Assembly (NCBI GenBank): GCA_036023115.1
Contig: JAYKKT010000079.1
Location: forward strand, 10,243,001 to 10,307,000
Origin: Brasenia schreberi
Taxonomy: Eukaryota > Streptophyta > Magnoliopsida > Nymphaeales > Cabombaceae
Reading direction: 5' to 3'
DNA: 64,000 nucleotides
Shown here: one piece after another, positions 53,821-64,000 of the stretch
How positions within the stretch are numbered: the stretch's first letter is position 1
Layout of the letters: every line of letters begins with the position of its first letter
Notes under the pieces: generated by a model
Database searches by the model: none
Told to the model about the DNA's origin: nothing
Seen by the model: the letters and a program-made list of their open reading frames with translations, nothing else
Translations under genes and position numbers: made by a program

Positions 53821-54345
53821 TTCGATTTCTAGAATGATGTCTAGACTCGATGCATATGAATGATTTCAAAGTGTAATGCATGATGCTTATGCACACACTA
53901 TGGGTTAACTTATTTCTAAAAATCCCCAATTTTCCATAAGTTAAGGATTTTGCGAAGTTCAGGAAGCTTGGAGGTGTTTATTCCTCCTTGCTTTGGTGAT
54001 TCTCGAGCTTTTCATTTTTGAAAAAGCTCTAGGCAAAAGGGTGGATAGGACCAGTTTTTTTTTTTTTTTTTTTTTTTGGATACTTGGTTTCAGGGAGTAT
54101 ATACATTTTTTTGAAAGCATTTTTACAATTTTTCGAAAATGGGCTTTGTACATGGCCAAAGGCTTTTGGAAATAACTTTCTTTTTGTAATTTTCGTTTTT
54201 CCAAATGTTTTTGAGATTTTGAGAGTTTTCAACTTTTTTTGTCTTTTTCAAAAGTAGGGATCTTCCATTGAACCTTCAAAGAAAACATTCATGAATCAGA
54301 CTCTAATCAGATAGGTCTAAGACATGGGTTTTGGTTTTAGAGGTT
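53821..54345 (-). other. C interior spacer, no gene
   Basis: Contains a run of about 22 T at 54056-54078 and decayed sequence related to the pol linker of B. A decayed version of the pol splice-acceptor region lies near 54280 (minus TTTTCTTTGAAGGTTCAATGG), where the TAG has become AAG. Confidence 0.55.
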
Positions 54346-55749
54346 CTACAAGGCACCCTTGACCCAGATGGTCTTAGGTGGCGGCTCTGGTGGTATGGGT
54401 GGGCTGTAGCCCAGTCCATATCGTTCCCTATTGGTTTTAGGTAGGACAGGCTCAAGCCTACCTTGGTTTCGGGTTCCCAGGCCCGTGTAGGGTTTATATC
54501 CCATATTCAGAATCATGTTCCAAGACTTTTTGCTTTTCGAAAAGTTTTGGTATAAATCATGGTCTTGGAACATGGAATCGTCCATGTTGGGGACATATAC
54601 CCTTTTGGATATCGGGAGTTTGGATTCCGGGGTGATGGAAGACTTGGGCTTCCATACAAACCTGGTTTGGGAGACTTTGCCCTCAAGGAAAGCCAAGTTT
54701 GGTTCCTTGAGGAGTTTTGGACATAGCAGGGTTATGGAAAACTTATGGTTCCATACCCTATTTTGGGAAAGATTTACTTCAAGGGGAGCCATGCAAGGTC
54801 CCTTGAAGTTTTTGACTTGGTCCCTAGGTTCAACTCGTGGTGCCCCTAGGGATTGATTTTTTTGTTTCAAAGCCATAGCCTTGGCTCCAGGGCACAGGAC
54901 TAGGCTCGAAGAAGTGGGTTTTTCTATGGTAGGGTTATGAGCTCCTAAGATGTCGATGCATGCATTAGGGGTCTCCATGTCTACCATTTTCGAAACTTCT
55001 TTTTGTTTTTGAAATTCCTTTGAATGGTGCGCGATAGTTGGCGCACCTTGAAAATCCTCAAGTTTTGGCACAGTTTGTGGGTTTGTGTGTGCAAAGGGGT
55101 TATCCAATGCATCTGATGACCCTACATGAAGAAGAGAGTCTTGAGAAGGATGGGTTTCAGGCATACCTCTTTGTGGCTTGTCTACCTTTTCAGGGTGAGA
55201 GCAGGCCGATTTCCCGGGTAACTCTGTTTTGAGCCCCCGGGGTTTAACGAGGCGTTTCCTTTCGAAACCTTCCTGTTTTTCACTCTCGTTCCTTTGTAGG
55301 GTGTGGACTTCATGTCCCACTGTATGTGTGTGCCTAGACTTAGGACTTTTACTTGAAGTTTTCGAAATTCCAAAATTTTGTTTTTCAATTTTTTGGTCTT
55401 TTTCCAAATTTTCAAGATTTTTTTGGTTTTTTGAAATAGAAAAATCTTTTTTGGGTTTTTCTATGGATTTTGAAAAGCTTGAAGTAGGAGTGGACGACTT
55501 ATCCCTTTGCCGGGATTTGTCTCTAATCTCCAATCCTTCGTTGAGTTTGAGATCGGTTTTCAATTCACGATCTGTATGTGCCCTCGAAGAGCTGCTATGT
55601 GTTCGATGGGCTTTAAGCTCCTTGCTTAAAGTATCCATCTTTCGAAATATTTTTTCAATCTCATCGAGCTCTCTTTGGGCTTTATCTGATTTGAAAACCT
55701 CTTTTAGTTTACTCAACGAAGATTTTTCTAGCTTTCTATCCATTTTCAT
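54346..55749 (-). CDS. Gag-derived protein with C-terminal G-patch-like domain (C)
   Basis: An intact frame of 467 codons, the only long undamaged one on this strand; it stops at TAG (54346-54348). Met at 55749 is taken as start; Met-3 is equally possible. Residues 1-60 are charged and probably helical (ELDEIEKIFRKMDTLSKEL), matching the segment before the capsid in B Gag, and end in a Ser-rich run. The middle is Lys/Ser/Pro-rich without a known fold. The last about 65 residues hold the G-patch-like block (SWNMILNMGYKPYTGLG, NQG, YGLGY). Capsid, zinc knuckle and protease are absent. It could bind element RNA; that is inference. Confidence 0.8.
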   Translation of the reverse strand: MKMDRKLEKSSLSKLKEVFKSDKAQRELDEIEKIFRKMDTLSKELKAHRTHSSSSRAHTDRELKTDLKLNEGLEIRDKSRQRDKSSTPTSSFSKSIEKPKKDFSISKNQKNLENLEKDQKIEKQNFGISKTSSKSPKSRHTHTVGHEVHTLQRNESEKQEGFERKRLVKPRGLKTELPGKSACSHPEKVDKPQRGMPETHPSQDSLLHVGSSDALDNPFAHTNPQTVPKLEDFQGAPTIAHHSKEFQKQKEVSKMVDMETPNACIDILGAHNPTIEKPTSSSLVLCPGAKAMALKQKNQSLGAPRVEPRDQVKNFKGPCMAPLEVNLSQNRVWNHKFSITLLCPKLLKEPNLAFLEGKVSQTRFVWKPKSSITPESKLPISKRVYVPNMDDSMFQDHDLYQNFSKSKKSWNMILNMGYKPYTGLGTRNQGRLEPVLPKTNRERYGLGYSPPIPPEPPPKTIWVKGAL

Positions 55750-55842
55750 GCAATTTTCCTAAGTATGCACGATTTTTGAAAAACACTCTTTTTTTCGAAA
55801 ATTTGAGTATAACTCGTTTGTTTGAAGTCTGCTTAAGTCCCG

Positions 55843-55861
55843 GGTCCCACCGGGCGTGCCA
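55843..55861 (-). promoter_or_regulatory. Primer-binding site (C)
   Basis: Minus-strand TGGCACGCCCGGTGGGACC starts three bases after the LTR end. It would pair with a tRNA 3' end reading GGGCGTGCCA. I cannot assign the tRNA. Confidence 0.82.
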
Positions 55862-57451
55862 ATTTGTAGACACCGAAAATTTTCACTTGCGGGTTCTTAG
55901 GCCTGAAGTGAACCTTTTCGCAATCTACTTCGCTTTATGGGCGTGCCAGCTAGTTTACTTTAACTAGCAAAGTATGTTTTGAAAATAATCTGACTTTTGA
56001 AAGGCGATTGTAGGCAAGCGGGATTTTTACGTCGCAGACCTTCTTGCACCGATGCGCAAGGGTCAGTCTGTACGCTTAGAGACTTCGTTTTGAAACAAGT
56101 TTAACTCAAAATATATTTTGAATGAAGAAGTGTTTTAAAACCTTTTGAAAACCATGCATTTGGGCGATTTTGACTTTATAAGGGTTGGACGACCCTAAGT
56201 CTTGCACGATTTGATTCGGGTTTGTACGATTCTCAGATTTTAGATCACGTGGATTTGCACGTGCCTAAGTCTTTCTTTTTATCCCTTTATGGGCCACCTA
56301 GGTGTGTGTTATGAACACTCCACTACATGGGGCGAATTTTGAGCGGGAGTACGGGGCTTGCTTCGATGCAATATGCGTCCTACCTCGTGGTATGGCGTAG
56401 ATGCAATGCAAACTCACGCTACTCCAAAGGGAAAACCCGAAATTAAAAGACAATGCCGAAGGGAAATTGCCGAAGGGAAATAACCGAAGGGAAATGACTT
56501 GTAAAATAAATAGCCGAAGGGAAATGACTTGTAAAGTAAATAGCGGAAGGGGAAATATGGCTATATCTTAAGAGCGGAAAGGCTCAATTGTGTAAGTGTG
56601 TGTCGTGTATATATTGAAAGACAACGCACACGACTTGAACCTTAAAACCCGAATCTTAAAGACGTAGCCGAAAGAAATACTTTATATAGAGTATATGTAG
56701 GGGCCCTTACTTGGGTCTTGTAAATAAGAGCGAAGGCTCAATGTGTGTGTGTGCTTGAATTGAAAGACTTACACACACGACATGAAATGAAACCCAAATA
56801 TAAATTGCAGTATGCCTTGACTAAGGTCTTGGGAGTAAGAGCGAAAGCTCAATGTGTGTAGTGTAGAATTGAAGTACTACGCACACGACATAAATGAAAC
56901 CCAAATATAACTGCAATAAGGCCTTTACTAAGGTCTTGGGAGTAAGAGCGAAGGCTCAATGTGTGTGCGTGTGGAAAATGGAAAGACAACACACACGACT
57001 TAATTAAAACCCCCCTTGACTTAAAATATATAAATATAACTATATATTAAGGGCTGGTTAGGCCCGTGTGTGTGCAAAAAGTGTACGACTAAGAGCGGAA
57101 AGGCTCAAGTGCACATGTGTGTGGGTGTGTCAAACCACGTTATTACAATCGGGGGAGACGAAGCTCCTTTACTACAACCCCGTATCAAAATTTAATTGAA
57201 TATAAAGCAAGTTAATGTAATAGACCAAGTTTAGACACTTACAAATAGCTGGTCCATGTTCAACTTGCTTGCACGTGGGCTCACGGTTCACCTTGGGCAG
57301 CCAAGAGGGGGTTATCCTAGGGGGCTTTGAGAGAGGTTCTATGAGGCACGGTTAGGGTCTTAGGGGAACTAAGGTTCGGCCAAGACGGGGGCTGTGTAGG
57401 GTCTGTCCTAGGGTCTGTCCTAGGGTATAGGTCACGGCCAGGGTGCAGGTT

Positions 57452-57702
57452 GGGTCGGCAGGAAGGTGGACAGGGCGGCAGGAAGGTGGACAGGGCGGCA
57501 GGAAGGCGTCTGGCGCCTGGCGCAGCAGACGGGCGCCTGGCGCTGGGCGCGCTGGGGCGCAGGGAGGCGTCTGGCGCGCGGGACGGCTGCGGCGCGGGGC
57601 GTGCAGGCGACAGAGGGGCGCGCGGCAGGAAGCAGGGCGCGCGGCAGCAGAAGGGGCGCGCGGCAGGACTCAGGGCGCGCGGCAGGCGCTGGTTGCTCAC
57701 GG
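57452..57702 (-). repeat. GC-rich block (C 5' LTR)
   Basis: Same block as 50520-50770, with no difference that I could see. Confidence 0.8.
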
Positions 57703-58080
57703 CCGGCCGGGTTGAAGTTGTTGGGGTTTGTTAGGGATGGTTTGAGGCGGTTGGGGTTAGGTTAGGTCTAGTTAGGGTTCAGTTAGGGTTAGGTTGGTTC
57801 AGTTAGGGTTAGGTTCAGTTAGGGTTAGGTAGGTTCGAACCTAGGCTAGGTTGGGGTTAGGTTTACCTCTTGGAGCCGGTCCTTCATGGCTTGAGCCCAC
57901 GTCTCCATGGTTGCAGCCTCTTGGTCCAGCCAACCTTGGTTGCAGCCACTTGGTCTAGACCCACTTAGCCCACATGGCTTGAACCCACCTCACCCAATGA
58001 GCCCACATGGCTAGGTCTATCACTCCCTCTCTCTCCTCCCAAATATTTGCATGAACCCTTTACATGGACCCCCTCACCTC

Positions 58081-58088
58081 TATTTATA
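58081..58088 (-). promoter_or_regulatory. TATA box of C 5' LTR (active promoter candidate)
   Basis: TATAAATA in an ideal context on the minus strand. It stands upstream of an intact leader, PBS and ORF, so it is the best candidate for a working promoter in the window. Confidence 0.78.
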
Positions 58089-58751
58089 GAGATTTGAGGT
58101 GGGTCTTGGATTTGGGTTTGGGTTTGGGGTTTGGATCCATACCCAAATCCAAACACTATTTGGATCTGGATATTGGATCTCGGATATTTTGAGATCTGTA
58201 TCCGATCCAAACCCAATATTTTTATGGATATGGATCTGGATATTTTTATCCAGATCCGATCCAATCCAAACACTATTTGGATCCAATCCAAATCCAAACA
58301 CTATTTGGATCGACCCAAACACTATTTGGATTGGCCCAAATCCAAACACTATTCATTACATGGATTTGGATCTGGATATATATGGTCCAGATCCAAATCA
58401 AAATTTCTTCGGACAGTCCTTCTTGGCTTCTTGAGGCGAACGATCTGTGCGGGCACTGGCTTCATCAGCGCTCCGTCTGGTGCTGGGTTTTCCCCAACTT
58501 TGTCGTTCGAACTCCGTTTCGCCGTTCTGGACTCCGTTGAGCTTTTCATCAAATGGGCTCTGCTTTCTTTTGTTTTTTTTTTATCAGGGAGTGGCTTCTG
58601 AAGCTCTGGGCTTGAATCCTCTTCGGGCCTAGGGTCTTCTTTTGCCTTCTGTACCTGTTTTCACATTTCAAAACAGGTCGTCGTTTTGGCTCAAATGAGC
58701 TTTTTGGTGTTTCGAGAGTTTTTGAAAAATAGAAGATTTGGGGTGTTTACA

Positions 58752-61345
58752 TTTGGACAAGCGGGATCTTTTCGCCTGAAACCTTCTTGAACCGGTGCTC
58801 AAGGGTCGGTTTAAGCGCTTTAGAAAACTTCGATTTCAAACAAACATGAACTTTTGAAAGAAAAGCGAGTATTTCAATTATTGTTTGCCTAAATTGCAGT
58901 TTTTATTACGGGGGTTGTTGGAATCCAAGTCTCTCGAGTTTTAGCTATCTTTGGCCGAATGTGTGTGCTTCAAGTGGCCTAATTTTAGCGAGTTTGAGCA
59001 TAGTTTCGGGGTTTCCTCTTTTGAAAATATGCAAATGCAAGGATGCACGAATACTCTTCGGGTTCGATATGATGTGAGCTAGGCTCGAATTGAAAGCAAC
59101 TCACACACACAACTTGAAGTAAATACCCGAATGAAAGTGCAACTCACGCGACTGAAAGGGAAATACCCAAACTTTGAAAGCAACTCACACGACTTGAATG
59201 TAAATTGCGGAAGGGAGATATACTTATATATTTAAGAGCGGAAAGGCTCAATGCACACGTGTGTGTAGTGTAGAATTGGAATGACAAACTCACACGACTT
59301 GAATTGAACTTGCCGAAATTGAAATATAAGTATATAAGAGCGGAAAGGCTCAATGTATTTGTGTGTTGTGTATAAATGGAAAGACAACTCACACAACTTG
59401 AACTGAACCACCTAAAATGTAAGAGCATACACGACTTGAACGTAAAACTCATGCAGCTTGAAAGTATATAAATACTCTATATCTTATGAGCAACGAAGGC
59501 CCAAAATGCGCGTGAGAGTGTAGAGCAAGTGCTCGAGTGCTTTTGTGTGCAAGTGTGGAAGCTTAAATGACAAACTCACACGACTTGAATGTAAAACCCA
59601 CGCAGCTGGAAAATATAAAAATATGCTATATCTTATGAGCAACAAAGGCTCAAAAGGTGCGTGTGAGTGTGGAGCAAGTGCTCACATACTTCTTGGGTGC
59701 GAGTGTGAAATTTAAATAACAAACTCACACGACATGAATGTAACAACCCGGAATTGAAATTGCATGGCTTTCACTAAAGTCTTTAGAGTAAGAGCGAAGG
59801 CTCAATGTGTGTGCAATAGTGTGCAACTAAGAGCGGAAAGGCTCAAGTGCATGTGGGTGTCTTGTGTACATTTTAAGAGCAATATGGCTCAAGTGTACAT
59901 GTGTGCTTCGTGTATCAAGCACCAATATTATATTTTGAGGGGAGACCACGCTCCATTATTACAACCCCGTATCAAAATTGAATTGAGTATTAAAGGAGTA
60001 ATATAAAAGACCGAATTTTAAACACTTACAATAATTCAGCTTTTCTCTCCAATCTACTCGGGTTTTGTCCACCTTGGCAGCCATGAGGTAGACCTCTTTT
60101 GGTGGGCTTAAAACGAGAGGTGGCTGGCTTGAGTTGTGCTTGAAGGGAGACGGGTTCACTTGGGCTTAGTTTGGGCTTATGAGAGAGCTCACGGCAAAAG
60201 GTAGGTAGGTTGGTTATGGAAAAAGGGTGGCTGGGTATGGTTTAGACTTGGGGTTAAGTCTTGGCTTGAGATGGACGCGGGCTGGGATTAGGTTGCAGCT
60301 GGTCCTAGTCTTCGTTTGGGTTTTAGTTTGGTCCTAACTAGGTTAGGTTTGGTCCTAACTAAGTTAGGTGTTGGTCAAGTTCATTCCTAGCTGAGTTAGG
60401 TTTAGCTTAGTTTAGGTTAGGTTATGGGATGGTTTTAGTGGCAGGCGGCCAGCCAAAGGGGCGACCTAGTTTGGTCTTTAGGTTGGCGTGGGCTGAGGTG
60501 CAGGAGTAGTAAGGAATGGCTTGGTTTATGGGCAGCAAGGCACGGGAGATGGCCTGCCACCAGGGCCGGCCTTACTGGTCTTGTAAGGGACGCGGCCTGC
60601 ACTAGCAGGCCATGAGTGTGTGCTTGGGGGAGATGACCTGTCGAGTGGGGTAGGCCTTGGATGATTTTAAATGGGACACAGCCTAAGGGGGAAGGTCACA
60701 GCCTAAGGTAGGCTGCAGGCGGTAGGAAGTGTGGCCGGGGGGGCAGCAGTTCGATGCTGTAGTGGCGCAACAAGGCTCGCAGGGTGCAGCAAGGCACGTA
60801 GGGCGCAGGAAGCCGCGCGAGGCATAGCAGGGCGCGCGGGGCGCAACAAGGCGCGTAGGGCACGCAGTTGAGTCCGGGGGTGTTAGGGTGGAGGTGGAGA
60901 GATGGGAGCTGGGTGCTAGGGATGTTTTGGGTTAGTTTAGGTGAGAGGGCTAGGTTTAGGTTAGTTTAGGGTTAGGTTTAGCGAAGTGGGTTAGGTGGTT
61001 TAGGCTAGGGTTAGGAGGCCTACCTCTTGGAGCCGGTCCACCGTGCTTCACCCATGTCGAGCCCGCCTTGGTTGCAGCCTTCCTTGGTCAAGCCCACCTT
61101 GGTTGCAGCCCTTAGGTCAAGCCTTGATCAACATGGCTCAAACCCACCTCACTCATGAGCCCACATGGCTAAGTCTCTCTCTCACTCTCTCTCCTCCCAA
61201 GCAATTCACGTGAACCCTCATTTGGGGACCCCCTCACCTCTATTTATAGGCAAATGAGGTGGGTCTTGGATTTGGATCTTGGAATCTATATCTGATCCAA
61301 ACACTATTTGGGTCTGGATCTCGAATATTTTGGGATCTAGATATA
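58752..61345 (-). repeat. B 5' LTR, main part (truncated)
   Basis: Resumes with TTTGGACAAGCGGGATC. 36-nt hairpin 58778-58813, CACTTAC 60023-60029, TATAAATA complement 61241-61248. It stops near 61345, where gag of D begins, so the U3 region beyond the TATA (roughly 550 bp) is deleted. Confidence 0.87.
61241..61248 (-). promoter_or_regulatory. TATA box of B 5' LTR
   Basis: TATAAATA in the same context as the other B and C LTRs. Its upstream U3 has been replaced by D gag sequence. Confidence 0.7.
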
Positions 61346-61704
61346 GGAAGGAAATCAGACAGGGCGTAACTTCTTTTCTCTTTATTTTGCCCTTTCAGCA
61401 ACTGTTGTAGGGCTTTACGGTCCTTTTGTGTGAAGGACTCGTGGTATTGGTTGCTTTCCATTACGGAGGCCTCTTTGTGCTTGCGAGGTTTTTCAGATTT
61501 TTTCTTAGGCCTTTGTTCACCGTTTGATGAACACGAATCGCCTCCTTCAGCCTCTTGGCTGAGAGCATCGATCTTGGCCTCAAACTCCCTTCTCAGGTCC
61601 TCGATCTCATCTAGTTTGATTTTGTTTTTGAAAATCCTCCTAGAGTGAGAACTTGATGCGCATGAGCCATGGCTCGACACTTCACTTGGATTGGATTTTG
61701 ACAT
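61346..61704 (-). pseudogene. Gag N-terminal fragment (D)
   Basis: Starts MSKSNPSEVSSHGS at 61702-61704 by comparison with B Gag (MSSSDSNEVSSHVS); an in-frame Met three codons earlier (61713) is possible. About 120 codons are clean: a coiled-coil-like part (DEIEDLRREFEAKIDALSQ), a basic linker (KKKSEKPRKHKEAS) and the start of the conserved block (QYHESFTQKDRKALQQLL, YALSDFLP). It then runs into B LTR sequence. The missing part would be capsid and nucleocapsid. Confidence 0.78.
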
Positions 61705-61826
61705 GTTTTTCAAGCTTTTTCAAAATTTCCTAAGTACAAGCAAAGAAAACAAGTTAAAAACGATACCTTTTTAACAAAATTTTTCGCAAGCTTCTAACTT
61801 AAAAACTCGATTTTTGAAAGGCTCAC
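61705..61826 (-). other. D leader between PBS and gag
   Basis: About 120 bp of non-coding leader. Confidence 0.6.
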
Positions 61827-61844
61827 GTCCCACCGAGCGTGCCA
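61827..61844 (-). promoter_or_regulatory. Primer-binding site (D)
   Basis: Minus-strand TGGCACGCTCGGTGGGAC begins six bases after the LTR end. It has one change from the C site in the first ten bases (CGCTC for CGCCC), like the decamer in the diverged LTR at 25510. Confidence 0.78.
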
Positions 61845-62449
61845 ATCTCATGTAGACGCAGGAAAATCCCCGCTCGTCTGGCTTCTCAGGGCCTGGAGCG
61901 GATCCTCTCTTGTGTCTAAGGCCTATTTATATAAACAGGGCGTGCCAGCTAGCTTACCTAAGCTAGCGAAGATATATTTGAACCTTACTTCTAACGTGGC
62001 GACTGTGAGCAAGTGAGCTCTTGTCGTCGCAGACCTTCTTGCACCGATGCGCAAGGGTCAGTCTGTACGCTTTAAAAGCTGAGTTTTGGGATGGAAAAAG
62101 CTTACGAAAGCGGTTCGAGGTGTTTAATTCGGGTCTTTAGAATGCGATTGCAGATTTTAGATCATGTGGATTTGCACATGCCTAAGTCTTTCTTTTTATC
62201 CCTTTATGGGCCACCTAGGTGTGTGTTATGAACACTCCACTACATGGGGCGAATTTGAGCGGGAATACGGGGCTTGCTTCGATGCAATATGCGTCCTACC
62301 TCGTGGTATGGCGTAGATGCAATGCAAACTCACGCTACTCCAAAGGGAAAACCCGAATGTAAAGACAATGCCGAAGGGAAATGACTTGTAATGTAAATGC
62401 CGAAGGGAGATATGTATATAGGGTATATACGTACCCTTACTTGGGTCTT

Positions 62450-62830
62450 GCAAATAAGAGCGAAGGCTCAATGTGGGTGCGTGCTTGAATTGAAAGACTT
62501 ACACACACGACGTGAAATAAAACCCAAATATAACTTGCGGTATGGCCTTGATTAAGGTCTTGGGAATAAGAGCGAAAGCTCAATGTGTGTGAGTGCTTGA
62601 ATTGAAGTACTACGCACACAACATGAAATTAAACCCAAATAGTATAACACGGCCCTTACTTGGGTCTTTCAAATAAGAGGGAAGGCTCAATGTGTGTGAG
62701 TGCTTGAATTGAAAGACTTACACACACGACATTAAATGAAAACCCAAATAGTATAGCTCGGCCCTTACTTGGGTCTTTCAAATAAGAGCGAAGGCTCAAT
62801 GTGTGTGAGTGCTTGAATTGAAAGACAACA
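62450..62830 (-). repeat. About 109-bp tandem repeat, four units (D LTR)
   Basis: AAGAG(C/G)GAAGGCTCAATGTG recurs four times, same type as in M2 but with fewer units. Confidence 0.78.
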
Positions 62831-63934
62831 CACCCAACTTAAGCAAAACCCTACGTAAGTTAAAATATATATATATTTATATATTAGGGGCTGATTAGGC
62901 CCGTGTGTGTTCAAAATCGTGCACAACTAAGAGAGTGCACGTGTGTGTGGGTGTGACAAGACACGTTATTACAAGCGAGGGGAGACTATGCTCTGTTATT
63001 ACAACCCCGTATCGAATTGAATTTTAAGCAAGTATACAACTAAGGACCGAGTTAGGCACTTACTAATAGCTGGTCCGAAGATGCCTTGCTTGAGCGTGGG
63101 CTTGGCCTTCGCCTTGGGCTGCAAGAGGGAGCTCCATGGAGTTGAATGGCAAGGGGCTGCTGGCCGGGTGCCTTAGGTGCGCGGAAGAGATGCCTTGAAG
63201 GTGGCCGGCTACTTAGCGAAGGGCTGGTTTTGTGCGTGGGGCTAAGGTGAGTATGTAGGGTCACTAAGAGAGGATAAGGTTAGGGAGTATGGCACTAAGG
63301 GAGCCTAAGGGAGTATCTAGGGGAAGGATATGGCCGGCGGGTGGCTGGCCGAATGGAAAGGTGACAGTCGGTTGGAGTGGCCGATTAAGGGGACTTGGTG
63401 GTGGCGGGCTACTAGGGTGGCTAGGCAATGGTGGATGGGAAGGGAACTAGCTAGGGGACGGGGTAAGGTAGTGGTGGATGTGGGGAGGTAATATGGGCAG
63501 GTCTTAGGGAGTTGGGTGGAGTGGTCGGGTGTAGTTAGGGTGTCTAGGTAGTGGCGGGTAGTTAGAGTGGTTGAGGCCTAGCCGAGTGGGAGGGGTGGCG
63601 GCAAGTGGCTGGTATTAGGGTAAGGTGGTGGTATGGTGGGTGGCTGAGAGTGGAGAGGGAGTGGAGAAGGAGTAAGGTGGAGTGTGGGGTACTAACCGAA
63701 CGATGGGAGGCGGCGGGTGGTTGAGGAGCAGCCGGGTATGGTGGAGCGACTGGTTCAGCCGGATGAAGAGGATGGCGACGGGTGGCTGAGAGTGGTGGAG
63801 TAGGTGGAGCACGGTGGTGGTTGGTGGTGGTGCAGGTGGAGGAGCTGGCTGGGAGTGGAGGATAAGAAGCTTGATGGTGATCAGCTGGGAATGGAGGACC
63901 CAAAAGCTGAAAAACCCGCCCACTAGGGGGGGTT

Positions 63935-63940
63935 TTTATA
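63935..63940 (-). promoter_or_regulatory. TATA box of D LTR
   Basis: TATAAA on the minus strand, followed by a C-run and TAGTGGGCGGGTTTTTC. Confidence 0.55.
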
Positions 63941-64000
63941 GCTTTTGTGAAGGGCGGTGGGGCTGGTTTTGGGGTAGTGATTAGGTGGTCCAGGGGTGGT

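Larger units (their letters stand above)
48933..58751 (-). mobile_element. C: young, complete, non-autonomous LTR retrotransposon (9819 bp), TSD TTTGG
   Basis: Two 2887-bp LTRs (48933-51819 and 55865-58751) flank a 4045-bp interior. Five-base TSDs TTTGG at 48928-48932 and 58752-58756 are identical, and the B LTR reads on across them. It has a PBS, a PPT and one long intact ORF, but no protease, RT, RNase H or integrase gene; only shredded pol remnants remain. By eye the LTRs differ at about five substitutions and three short indels. It must have used enzymes of a related autonomous element. Confidence 0.95.
55865..58751 (-). repeat. C 5' LTR (2887 bp)
   Basis: Equal in length to the 3' LTR. 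Decamer complement 55939-55948, palindrome 55949-55968, 36-nt hairpin 56035-56070, CACTTAC 57236-57242, GC-rich block about 57452-57702, TATAAATA complement 58081-58088 and U3 palindrome 58368-58394. As the upstream copy it would drive transcription towards lower coordinates. Confidence 0.95.
37583..61345 (-). mobile_element. B: minus-strand Ty3/gypsy Tat-type element, family B, with C inside
   Basis: In sense order: 5' LTR (61345-58752, resumed 48932-48787), PBS (48783-48765), gag, protease, pol, tail, PPT (40904-40892) and 3' LTR (40891-37583). All coding parts are present but carry stops and frameshifts. The 5' LTR is broken twice: by insertion of C (TSD TTTGG) and by a deletion at 61345 joining it to the gag of D. 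The candidate left TSD is CTAGG; the right one is lost. Confidence 0.88.
61346..64000 (-). mobile_element. D: minus-strand element, 5' LTR, PBS and start of gag
   Basis: In sense order a family-A LTR (from beyond 64000 to 61851), PBS, leader and gag N-terminus, cut at 61346 by the junction with B. The rest of D is not found in the window. Confidence 0.85.
61851..64000 (-). repeat. D 5' LTR, family A, runs off the window
   Basis: Sense end TGCGTCTACA at 61851. Decamer complement 61938-61947, palindrome 61948-61967, 36-nt hairpin 62030-62065, tandem repeats about 62450-62830, CACTTAC 63057-63063, TTTATA 63935-63940. Closely related to M2 (29906-32063). Confidence 0.9.

Noticed and set aside
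54056..54078. Poly-T run as the tail of a SINE, LINE or processed pseudogene
   Set aside because: No target duplication or retroposon body beside it; it lies within decayed linker sequence of C.
1..64000. tRNA or rRNA genes
   Set aside because: I found no cloverleaf with A and B boxes and no rRNA-like sequence; the TGGCACGCC motifs are PBS or PBS-like sites, not tRNA genes.
1..64000. Endogenous pararetrovirus
   Set aside because: The pol fragments have integrase and LTR/PBS/PPT structure with TSDs, and there is no movement-protein-like frame.

Overview
The window is plant nuclear repeat DNA made almost wholly of nested, mostly broken Ty3/gypsy LTR retrotransposons. The pol fragments carry an RT with YVDD, a normal RNase H, a second archaeal-type RNase H (MHFDGA…NNTAEYEAL…) and an HHCC/DDE integrase. 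This dual-RNase-H layout is known from the Tat lineage of plant Ty3 elements. LTRs are about 2.9-3.6 kb, which fits a large-genome flowering plant; the species cannot be named. I see no host gene, rRNA gene or tRNA gene.

Layout on the left. E1 (+, 1-5061) is the 3' part of an element (integrase, tail, PPT, 3' LTR) sitting in the protease region of E2. E2 (+, 5062-24562) has protease, G-patch-like region, pol, tail and 3' LTR. It is split by a solo LTR, S1 (9746-13197, TSD CATAG/CAAAG). Its 3' LTR is split by a minus-strand solo LTR, M1 (15775-18447 plus 22685-22787, TSD AGCCA on both sides). M1 in turn holds E3 (+, 18448-22684), an LTR fused by deletion to an integrase fragment. 24563-26065 is an AT-rich island with a very diverged LTR end.

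Layout on the right. F (-, 26066-29905) is a family-B LTR plus tail. It is joined to M2 (-, 29906-32063 plus 35641-36645), which is split by solo LTR S2 (32064-35640, TSD GGTGG/AGTGG). G (+, 36646-37582) is an element tail interrupted by element B (-, 37583-48932 plus 58752-61345), which has LTR, tail, pol, protease, gag, PBS and the other LTR. Element C (-, 48933-58751, perfect TSD TTTGG) lies inside B's upstream LTR. C is non-autonomous but structurally complete: two 2887-bp LTRs that I could tell apart at only about five substitutions and three short indels, and one intact 467-codon gag/G-patch ORF. D (-, 61346-64000) has the start of gag, a PBS and a 5' LTR running off the window.

Three LTR families (A: E1, E2, E3, S1, S2, M1, M2, D; B: B, F; C) share a set of cis-elements. 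These are a U3 palindrome, a TATA core promoter, a GTAAGT splice donor inside a potential hairpin, a 36-nt hairpin with compensatory changes, a near-palindrome followed by a ten-base copy of the primer-binding site, and a palindrome just upstream of the PPT. With a splice acceptor before pol, they suggest an organised RNA programme (leader structure, tRNA annealing, subgenomic splicing). This is the most interesting signal in the window.
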